From: Odiellus spinosus | Taxonomy: Eukaryota; Arthropoda; Arachnida; Opiliones; Phalangiidae | NCBI GenBank assembly: GCA_963920705.1 | Contig: OY987226.1 | Coordinates: 20,183,600 to 20,247,599, forward strand | DNA length: 64,000 nucleotides | Direction: 5' to 3' | Part shown: positions 55,701 through 64,000 of the stretch, piece by piece | Position numbering within the stretch: position 1 is the stretch's first letter | Layout of the letters: each line of letters starts with the position of its first letter | Made by a program: the position numbers and the translations under genes | Notes under the pieces: model-generated | What the model was told of the DNA's origin: nothing | The model's database searches: none | The model's input: the letters and a program-made list of their open reading frames with translations, nothing else

Positions 55701-57394
55701 CAAATTAGCCCCCCCAAAAGTTTTAAAAAATAAATGTGTTTCCCCAGAACCCCCTTGAATAGCCCCCCCGAATGGCCCCGATTAGCCCCCCCCAAAAGCC
55801 CCAATTGCCCAGATTAAACCTCCCAATTTGAAGATCCTAGCGACGCCCCTGTCAGGTGAAGATATATTAGAAATTGTTCTATGCAGTGAAAACGACATGG
55901 TATTTATAGAAAACTTTATTTTAAACGAGATGCTTCTAGCCGATGCCCTTCCTCAGTCGTTCGTTAGTTTTAAGTAAAAGTAGAACTAAAAATACCATGC
56001 CGTTTTCTCTGAAAGAAAAAAATAAATAAATAAAAAATGTACAATATTTCTACTATAACCTCTTAGTTATAAAACCTCCTTCTTAAAGGGAGAATGCAAT
56101 CTAACAAGTAATATTTTATCCTATCGTTGTCGTTTAAATAGGCTTAATCCAACAGTAAAAAAAAAATTACAAGTATTAAACTAGAAATAAATTTAAAACT
56201 TATCAGAAAATAGGCTTAGCTGGATTCATGGAGATGCCGGATTATCGACCAATCACATCCTTCTATGGGGATTTCAAGATCGCCACGAATTTTTAAATTT
56301 ATTTCTAATTTAAAATTTGATTGTAATTTTTTTTTTACTGGTGGATTAGGCCTATTTAAGCCACAAGGAATCGATAAAAAATCACTCTTGGCTAGGTAGC
56401 ATTGTCCCTTAAAGGGAGAATGCAACCTAACAAGTGATTTTTTTTTATCGATTCCTTATTGTTTAAATAGGCCTATTGAAAATATTTACAAACAAATATT
56501 AAACTAGAAATAAATTCAAAACTTACCCTGAAAATAGGCTTAGCGGGATTCATGGAGGTCGTGATTTCCTCGCGTGTAAGGTCTAGCGACCAATCGCACG
56601 CGACTGTAAGTCTCGTGGAGATCTCGCGTGAACTACGGGCCTTGCTCATTGGTCGCTAGACCTTACACGGACGCATTCAGGATCTCCATGAATCCCGCTA
56701 ATCCTATTTTCAGGGTAAGTTTTGAATTTATTTCTAGTTTAATATTTGTGTTGTAAACTTTTTATCGGCCTATTTAAACGATAAAGAATCGATAAAAAAT
56801 CACTTGTAATTAGGTTGCATTCTCCCTATAAGCCCCGTTTTCAATCGAGGTTTTTAAGCTTATATTTTCGCTTTTCCCAGAGAAGCTTATATCAAATTCA
56901 TTTACATATCCGCTTCTCTGTCTCTCGAAGCCTTTTAACGTGATGGGTAAAGCGAAAAGCTTCATTTTAAGCTCCAACTTTGACGCAGAAGCTCGATTTT
57001 TGGCACAAAAAAATCTTGATTGAAAACGCGCCCTGATTTAAATTATAGACTTTAATTAAATATCATCGGAGTTGACCGAAATTTCATATCAATTTCTTTT
57101 ACCAATTTCGTGGTTATTTAGTTTTGGACGTGACTAAACGGTACAAGGCTGACGCCATTGCATCGAGGAAAGTTCGCGGTTTGATCTCAGTCAATTTGGA
57201 TGCCGTTCGATGGGGATATGATGGCGCCACACCTCCGATAGATATCGAAAGACACGTCGCGGACATCCCCAAGGATACGACGGAACTAGTTTCTGAAGGC
57301 CTACGCACTGTCAACTATTCAGGTTAGATTTCAAGCCCATCATTATCTTTGCGGTGCTAATAATATTTTTCAGACTGTAATTATTGTCCTCAAG
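52791..57394 (+). CDS. 5' part of a gene for a secreted or membrane protein, family unknown
   Basis: Three exons are seen: 52791-52821, 57122-57322 and 57374-57394, all joined in phase 1. Exon 1 codes a hydrophobic start, MLWIFAFLFA, followed by a GTGAGT donor. Exon 2 continues VLDVTKRYKADAIASRKVR, then an acidic/hydrophobic segment with RWGYDGATPPIDIERHV and ends near GLRTVNYS. Exon 3 is a 21-nt microexon (DCNYCPQ). Donors of exons 2 and 3 are GTTAGA and GTTAGT. The frame stays open at the end of exon 3, so the gene continues; the last 16 bases of the window (after TACAG at 63980-63984) could be a phase-compatible next exon, across a 6.6-kb intron full of satellite. I do not recognise the family. 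The 4.3-kb first intron is packed with transposon remnants. Confidence 0.5.
53215..54020. repeat. Foldback family F, copy 2, interrupted by another element
   Basis: The outer arms match the copy at 33940-34560: CACCATGCCAAAAAACGTAC, TTAGACACATTTTTGGTGTA on the left; GATTGGCCCGAATTTATACT, GGCATGGTGAATCCGAAA and AAAAGCTGCTCCATTTTTAG on the right. Between them, from about 53396 to 53665, sits a different element with its own ends (GTCACACTAGCATTCTTAAT / CTAGTATGAACGCAGC) that is full of AAACGGTTT/AATCGAT motifs. Confidence 0.75.
54334..54872. repeat. CAGGGTTGCCACA-type MITE, second full copy, with an internal 13-bp array
   Basis: Same order of blocks as at 17222-17690: CAGGGTTGCCACAGACCTGG, AAAAGTCAGGGAATTTTAAA, TTCAGTTAGACCAGGGAGG, GGGGAGAGGTGATTCACACA, AACCTTGGAGTTCTACTAAT, and the closing TTTTTCAACCCTG. 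In this copy the AATTTAAACCTTT stretch is expanded to about nine tandem 13-bp units (54700-54815), absent from the first copy. Confidence 0.85.
55113..55131. repeat. Poly-T run
   Basis: About 19-20 uninterrupted T, in intron 1 of the unknown secreted-protein gene. Confidence 0.75.
55654..55851. repeat. CAGGGGCGTCGCTAG MITE, about 198 bp
   Basis: The ends are perfect inverted repeats: CAGGGGCGTCGCTAG and CTAGCGACGCCCCTG. The body is runs of AGCCCCCCC and complementary GGGGGCT. The left flank GGTGAAG recurs 3 bases after the right end, which could be a shifted target duplication. Termini of the form CAGGGGCG..CGCCCCTG are typical of hAT-related MITEs. Confidence 0.85.
56082..56410. repeat. Foldback family A, copy 3 (internally shortened)
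   Basis: Starts TCTTAAAGGGAGAATGCAAT and ends AGGTAGCATTGTCCCTTAA. The central part found in copies 1, 2 and 4 (the GTAAGGTCTAGCGACCAAT stretch) is mostly missing. It abuts copy 4 and shares its TTAA. Confidence 0.8.
56409..56829. repeat. Foldback family A, copy 4
   Basis: Starts TTAAAGGGAGAATGCAACCT and ends GGTTGCATTCTCCCTATAA. It contains GGCTTAGCGGGATTCATGGA, GTAAGGTCTAGCGACCAATC and their complements. It is the best-preserved copy in the window. Confidence 0.88.
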
Positions 57395-58191
57395 GTTAGT
57401 AAATACAGATAATTTTGTCCTTAAAAGCATGACTTCAGACTGAGGACGCGTTATATTCAAATAATATCAAAGTATTTCTACTTATTTTGAGAATTCGATA
57501 CTAGGCGTATATGAATTTAAAATTTAGCGCATTGTTGGGATGACGGTATATCTTACTGTCGTTAATAGTGTCGAAGCTATACGATACATTTCCATAAGAT
57601 CGAAAAAGCATTCGACCGAAAATCTTATATATAGGTTGAAATTCTAAATATCGGCGATTTAGTGGTTTTCGTCTGAATTAAAATTTAATGTTAGGTTAGA
57701 TTAGCTTAAATCACGAATTTATTTGAGCTAATTAGTAGAAAATTTCTACATTCGTACCGTTCGCGCTCACGTCTGTTTAGTTAAGCAATTTGGCGCCCGG
57801 GGCAAAAATTATCCGCGCTCCCTGATTTGATAATCATACATTCATCACGCCTTCACTCGGGGAAAAGACTAATTCATCGCGTCCCCTCAATAGCTTAGCG
57901 CTCGAATTCAATAACTAACGTGAAGTTTTCATAACTTTAGTCAAATAATCGCTTGGATTTGGGTATCATTAGATTTCTTGGGCGCCCCCATTTGGCCAGC
58001 GCCCGGAAGCAGGTGCCCCTACCCCCCTTAATCCGGCCCTGGGTTTAGTTTCCACCATCATTAGAGTGGCAGAAAAATAAGATACGGTTTTATTTTTCAA
58101 GAAATTGTAGCTATCGACCAGTCGCTTTCATTTAGAATCAGAACAGAGACATAAAGGGTAGTAAAATAAATTATTTAATTTCGATAAAACA
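57395..58191. other. Putative intron sequence
   Basis: No exon is recognised. It includes a GC-richer segment near 57960-58040 with GCGCCCCC and GCGCCCGG motifs that may be a transposon end. Confidence 0.35.
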
Positions 58192-58386
58192 CTATGTATA
58201 TTTCGGTATTCGTTTAAAGGAACCAGAAACCTGCAATAAAAATGTCAATATGGAATCGATCCGCCAAAAAGATAATTCGGTCGAATCCCTGGATAGGATT
58301 TTGTCCCATATTGGGCCCGAATCAATTTTCATAGCTTCGAGTACGAGTGTTTTCAGACGATAGGCGCGCTGCGTGGCTGACGTCAT
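58192..58386 (-). CDS. Possible first coding exon of a minus-strand gene
   Basis: A minus-strand frame starts at ATG 58386 with MTSATQRAYRLKTLVLEAMK and runs through WDKILSRDSTELSFWRIDSI to LTFLLQ. There it meets TTGCAGGTTTCTGG, which can be read as a CAG|GTTTCT donor. The composition (even codon use, amphipathic helices) looks coding. It would lie within the long intron of the plus-strand gene that starts at 52791. No further exons downstream (toward lower coordinates) are clear, and no family is recognised. Confidence 0.3.
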   Translation of the reverse strand: MTSATQRAYRLKTLVLEAMKIDSGPIWDKILSRDSTELSFWRIDSILTFLLQVSGSFKRIPKYT

Positions 58387-58690
58387 TTTCTCCAGAGTAA
58401 CTCGCAGCTAGAGGCGAAACCTTTATTTACTAACCTTTTGTGTTTACTGACATAGAAGTGACGAAGTGAAAGGCGGGGAAAAAAAGAAGCGAAGGATGCC
58501 CTAATTAGGCTTTCCTATATTTCACCGCCGTTCACTAATTACAGTATTTTCTTTGTTTTTATGAATTGACAATCACGACCTTCGCGTTTCTGAGCGCTAA
58601 TACAATTATCATAAACCCAGGGGTTTTAATTCACTTTCTTTGGTCGTAATCAAAGTATTATTTAATAAACTGATTCAGGGTTAACAAAAA
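58387..58690. other. Spacer upstream of the possible minus-strand exon
   Basis: It includes a moderately GC-rich stretch (58387-58500) that could be a 5' leader. No gene. Confidence 0.35.
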
Positions 58691-58699
58691 AAAAAACTA

Positions 58700-59860
58700 A
58701 TTTTGGACAAAATTCCAGAGAACATTTAAATTAGATTTTACAAAAAAGTTCCAGAAAACACTTACATGAAATCTTACAAAACATTCGAAAGAACATTTAA
58801 TTTAAATAAGATTTTACAAAACACTCCAGAGAACATTTAATTTAAATAAGATTTTACAGAACATTCCAGAGAACATTTAATTTCAATAAGATTTTACAAA
58901 ACATTCCAAAGAACATTTAATTTAATTTTTTACAAAACATTCCAGAGAACATTTAATTTAAATAAGATTTTACAAAACATTCCAGAGAACATTTTATTTA
59001 AATAAGATTTTACAAAACATTCCAGAGAACATTTTATTTAAATAAGATTTTACAAAACATTCCAGAGAACATTTAATTTAAATAAGATTTTACAAAACAT
59101 TCCAGAGAACATTTAATTTAAATAAGATTTTACAAAACATTCCAGAGAACATTTAATTTAAATAATTTTTTACAAAACATTCCAGAGAACATTTAATTTA
59201 AATAAGATTTTACAAAACATTCCAAAGAACATTTAATTTAAATAAGATTTTACAAAACATTCCAGAGAACATTTAATTTAAATAAGATTTTACAAAACAT
59301 TCCAGAGAACATTTAATTTAAATAAGATTTTACAAAACATTCCAGAGAACATTTAATTTAAATAATTTTTTACAAAACATTCCAGAGAACATTTAATTTA
59401 AATAAGATTTTACAAAACATTCCAGAGAACATTTAATTTAAATAAGATTTTACAAAACATTCCAGAGAACATTTAATTTAAATAAGAATTTACAAAACAT
59501 TCCTGAGAAAACTTACAAATTCTTACAAAACATTATAGAGAACACTTAAATAAGATTTTACAAAAAATTCAAGAGAACAATAAAAAGGTTTTACAAAATA
59601 TTCCTGAGAACACTTATCTAAAATCTTAGATAGAACACTTACATAAACTCTTACAAAACATTCGAGAGAACACTTACATAAGATTTTACAAAAAAATCCA
59701 GAGAACACTTAAATTAGATTTTACAAAATATTCCTGAGAACACATACATAAAATCATACAAAAATATCCTGAGAACGCATACATAAAATCATACAAAAAT
59801 ATCTTGAGTACACTTACTTTATCTTACAAAACATTCGAGAGAACACTTACATAACGCCCA
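58700..59860. repeat. 40-bp satellite array, ACATTCCAGAGAACATTTAA unit
   Basis: About 29 units. The unit is ACATTCCAGAGAACATTTAA followed by TTTAAATAAGATTTTACAAA. The centre (58940-59500) is almost homogeneous; the edges have diverged units of other lengths. No open frame survives over more than a few units on the plus strand. Confidence 0.92.
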
Positions 59861-59934
59861 GAGCAAAGTCTATTTTCAGCATTTCATAATGTTGTTATTA
59901 AAACATAATTAAGCTACAGTCATGCAACCTGACT

Positions 59935-60125
59935 CGATTCGGGCCTTGTCAAATTGATTTCGCGCCAAACTCGCGAATTTAATCTTTATAAATTGAGAAA
60001 CATTTCCGAAGTTTTTTTTTTACATACGCCGTGACGTCAGTATTACTTTTCATTTGTGCTCCCATAGAAAAACTAAAGAATTTTCTTTCCCAATGAGGAA
60101 AAATCAACTAATTTTGTCAAAAATG
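59935..60125. repeat. Family-H repeat, fourth copy
   Basis: Contains CGGGCCTTGTCAAATTGATT, TCGCGCCAAACTCGCGAATT, TGTGCTCCCATAGAAAAACT, as in the STK31-like introns. It separates the two satellite arrays. Confidence 0.65.
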
Positions 60126-60144
60126 CTCCAAATTAGAAATTTCC

Positions 60145-61270
60145 AATAGAAGGATATTTAATATTTTATTCAATTATCCCAAGGATATTTAATATTTTAT
60201 TCAATTATCCCAAGGATATTTACTATTTTATTCAATTATCCCAAGGATATTTACTATTTTATTCAATTATCCCAAGGATATTTACTATTTTATTCAATTA
60301 TCCCAAGGATATTTACTATTTTATTCAATTATCCCAAGGATATTTACTATTTTATTCAATTATCCCAAGGATATTTACTATTTTATTCAATTATCCCAAG
60401 GATATTTACTATTTTATTCAATTATCCCAAGGATATTTACTATTTTATTCAATTATCCCAAGGATATTTACTATTTTATTCAATTATCCCAAGGATATTT
60501 ACTATTTGATTTAATTATCCCAAGGATATTTACTATTTGATTTAATTATCCCAAGGATATTTACTATTTGATTTAATTATTCCAAGGGTATTTAGTATTT
60601 GATTTAATTATTCCAAGGGTATTTAGTATTTGATTTAATTATTCCAAGGGTATTTAGTATTTTAATTATCTTAAGGATATTTATTATTTTGTTCAATTAT
60701 TCCAAGGGTATTTAGTATTTCATTAAATTATTCCAAGGGTATTTAGTATTTCATTTAATTATTCCAAGGTTGTTTAGTATTTCATTTAATTATTCCAAGG
60801 GTATTTAGTAATTTAATTATCTCAAAGATATTTACTATTTTAATTAATTACTCCCAGAATATTTACTGTTTTAATTAATTATTCCCAGTATATTTACTTT
60901 TTTAATTATTCCCTGAATATTTACTATTTTAATTAATTATTCCAAGAATATCTACCATTTTAATTATTTATTCCAGGCATATTTACTATTTTAGTTAATT
61001 ATTCCAAGAATATTTACTTATTAATTAATTATTCCAAGAATATCTACCATTTTAATTAGTTATTCCAAGCATATTTACTATTTTAGTTATTCGAAGGATA
61101 TTTACTATTTTAAATAATTATTCCAAGGATATTTACTATGATATTTATTCCAAGGATATTTACTATGATATTTATTCCAAGGATATTTACTATGATATTT
61201 ATTCCAATGATATTTACTATGATATTTATTCCAATGATATTTACTATGATATTTATTCCAATGAGTATTT
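60145..61270. repeat. 31-bp satellite array, AAGGATATTTACTATTTTAT unit
   Basis: Unit AAGGATATTTACTATTTTAT followed by TCAATTATCCC. The first 11 units (to about 60490) are near identical; later ones drift (TTGATTTAATTATCCC, then TTCCAAGGGTATTTAG). A shortened 27-bp form, TATTCCAAGGATATTTACTA with TGATATT, makes the last five units (61130-61270). Confidence 0.92.
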
Positions 61271-64000
61271 AATTATAAAACCAAATTAAGTGCGTATAAA
61301 ACTTAATTTATTGCAAATAGTTATACCTCTTTATTGCTCGAAAGTTTTCGAAACCAGAACAGTTTGGCATCGAACTCGTACGTATTTTGTATATTTCATA
61401 TCATATGTCATTTAATATGAGAGTGACCGTTGACCTCACGTTCCATTTTGGCCCTTAAATTCCCTTTTGGCGTTAACGATATTCATGGTCGTGGCTAGCC
61501 GGTATTATAAAAGGCCTCTTTTATAATTAATTTCGTACAGCTATAGTGTATCTTTCTAATACTTTGTAATATATTCAAGGTGGGAGGGTAGGCATTAAGT
61601 AATAATGACAATAAAGGCTGCCCATCTCGGATGGCGCGAGGGAAATATTCACCCCCTATCAACCGCTCCATTTCCCAAACTAACTGCATATTGAGACGAT
61701 AATTTTTCCGTATGGCGCGACTGATTCCGAACTGATCAAAGGGAGACTCAAATTAAAATTAACTTAATTTTAGGTGATAAATAATTTGAAGGAAAATAGT
61801 TGAATTCCTTGTCTACATAATTTATGAGGCTAGAGCTCGGAATTCGTATAATGTTTATTAATTAGATAAAATCTACAAATTCTGTTTCATATGATCTGTT
61901 TGTTTAAAAATAGACTATTTTTCATTCGACTTATTCGAAGATAAAGTAAAAAACGTAATCCATATCCGTTTATATCCAAAAATGGCCTTATCTTAGGATA
62001 TTATCCGCGTTATACATTCGGATAAAAAAATTCAAAATTTATTTTCGTGAAAAATAACGAATAAAAAGATGACTTAAAATCTTAGTTTCGTTGTTTTATT
62101 TATATTCTTCAAATTAAAAGTCAATTTGAAATATTTTTCTTTTATTTTAGACTAATTCTGGAAATGTGAATTTTCTTATCCATCGTTATACGTTTGAATA
62201 CGAGTAATTTGTTCGTAGATAAATCGCCAAATGCTTATCCTAGGGTTAATCCTTATACATTTAACAATTATACGAATATGCAAATTTCATTTTTTAGTTA
62301 CAAACAATATATCCGAAAATAAAATCTCTGAAAATATACGAATAACAAAAGATAACATATATCCGATTCCGAGCTCTATATGAGGCGAGTCGGCGGTTAA
62401 TTAAAAATGCATGGTGTTTTTTGGGAACGGAGAAAACCAAAACCATGCAAAATTACTTGAATAATTGGAGTATTTAATGAAATTTTAACCCGAAACTCTA
62501 AACGAAAATTAAATCCTTTTAATTAAACATACTTTTCTTGTCATTGATACTTGAATAGTCATGGACTCGTGATCCGAATTTATTTAGACGCGAATAAAAT
62601 TTTGGGTAGTTTATTAGTTAACGTGGGAAGGTGATATTAAACTTCTTTACAGAGAAAACTACATGGTCTTGAATTGAAGACTTTACGTTCTTCAGTCGTT
62701 ATGTTTAGAACTCGGAATCGGATAATGAATCGGATATAATTAGGGTTTAATCTCGGATAAATTGTTTGTTTATATAAAAGCACAAATTATAAATAAATCG
62801 GGCTGTACTAATTTCGAACGTCCATTTAAACACTAGTACCAGTTGGTCATAAAGCTATCCAGAAACGTTTATCTAATAATCTCAATTAGAATCGGATAAA
62901 GAATAACTTCGGATATCAATTGATAACTAGGCTTTTTTCAAATATTTCAATCTCATATAAATTGTTAAAATAAAAAATTTTAGCTTGATTAATAAACAAA
63001 TTACGCGTTTATTGAAACGTATAATGCAAAGATAAAAAATGACGTATCTCCAAATCCGTGTAGAATGAAATATAATAATTAAATTTTAATCTAAATTGAA
63101 AGGAACCAACTAAATTACAACGTTCTATCTTCAGTTTGGGTTAAAATCCGCGAAGAAACTCGAGTTTCAAATGTTTCTTATCGGCGAATGAATAACTCGT
63201 ATAACGTATCAATTTCCTATAACAATGAGTACGAATAAAAAGTTACCTTACATTCAGATACTTTAAACCGAATAAGAAATGGATATTTTTTCGCGAATGG
63301 ATAATATCTGATTGACATTCACGATGGTCTAACTGAATTAACAAAAGTTATACGAATTCCGAACACTAGTTATGGCTTTTTAGAATTTACCCATTTGAAA
63401 TTTCTCGAAATTGAGTTAAGCTTTAATAATTAACTGCCAACGCGAAACTTTTGGTGAGTTTTGATAATGTTTTAATGATTATTTTAATAGTCATTATTAA
63501 AATTAACTTATTGTCAGAGTCTAGTATCCCTTTAAGGTGGAGCTCTATCTATTCAACACAGAATATCTGGGCTTCTATAGCCTATCGATTTGCACGAGAC
63601 ATTCAGCTGTACAGGGCTTGAGCCTTACTTAATCCAATAAAAGTGAAATCATAATCCTTGAATAATTAATAAATGTGTTATTAGAAATTAATTAATTTTT
63701 GAAATCACGTAGAGGCGCGCAATCTCGAAAAAAATGAGTTTGAATTATTTCAACAAAACCAAAACTTGAAACTATTACCAATAGTTAATAATATTTAAAT
63801 GAAGCGAGCTTGGGCGCGATTTAGATCTCTTGGGAAAACTTATGGCACTACTATACTAATATTGTTTAATGTTTATAACTATCCGACACCTATATTCTTT
63901 AAAGTTCATAATTATTTGATTCCAATAATAGCCAGAGATCTTACAACGCGGCGCTACATAGTTGGGGAAAAGTGACTTGTACAGACGGGTGGCGGCATCC
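61271..64000. other. AT-rich gene-free region with dispersed CGGATA/TATCCG motifs
   Basis: No exon is convincing. Between 61840 and 63310 the words CGGATA, TATCCG, GGATAA and CTCGGAAT occur repeatedly without fixed spacing, suggesting a very decayed satellite. The last 16 bases (after TACAG ending at 63984) may begin an exon of the gene starting at 52791. Confidence 0.4.

Noticed and set aside
58700..61270. Regularly spaced repeats that could suggest a CRISPR array
   Set aside because: Units are contiguous with no unique spacers, and the DNA is animal nuclear sequence.

Overview
The window is animal nuclear DNA: AT-rich, with genes split by canonical GT..AG introns, crowded with short inverted-repeat transposons and minisatellites, and with no bacterial operon structure. 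The gene content (an STK31-type Tudor protein, a caspase, a BTB-BACK protein, a TIL protease inhibitor, TATA promoters and a DD82E-type transposon) suggests an invertebrate. An arthropod or other ecdysozoan is my best guess; the species cannot be named from sequence alone.

Layout. (1) 1.7-15.2 kb (+): a 23-exon gene for a 1181-residue RRM-Tudor-coiled-coil-pseudokinase protein of STK31 type, predicted to act in germ granules with the PIWI/piRNA machinery. Its introns hold minisatellites and foldback elements. (2) 18.6-20.1 kb (-): a two-exon gene for a secreted ten-cysteine TIL-domain protease inhibitor. (3) 21.9-24.3 kb (+): a three-exon BTB-BACK gene. (4) 26.6-29.05 kb: a nearly intact Tc1/mariner-type element with D,D,E spacing of 82 residues and ~510-bp terminal inverted repeats; its transposase has one frameshift. 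(5) 33-38 kb (-): a multi-exon caspase with an MFCRG active site and a prodomain containing about fifteen 8-residue Pro-rich repeats. (6) 41.3-42.6 kb (-): a single-exon protein of 12 ankyrin repeats. (7) 44.7-49.8 kb (+): a four-exon gene for an 84-residue secreted four-cysteine peptide. (8) 52.3 kb onward (+): the 5' end of a gene for a secreted or membrane protein of unknown family. (9) 58.7-61.3 kb: two large AT-rich satellite arrays, followed by gene-free AT-rich DNA to the end.

The genes do not form a pathway. STK31-like is a germline/piRNA candidate, the caspase belongs to cell death or innate immunity, and the TIL inhibitor and four-cysteine peptide are extracellular. Nested between and inside them are at least eight families of non-autonomous foldback elements, several present in two to four copies in the window. 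I built the gene models by hand from reading frame, splice-site consensus and phase; exon junctions are inferred and not confirmed by transcripts.
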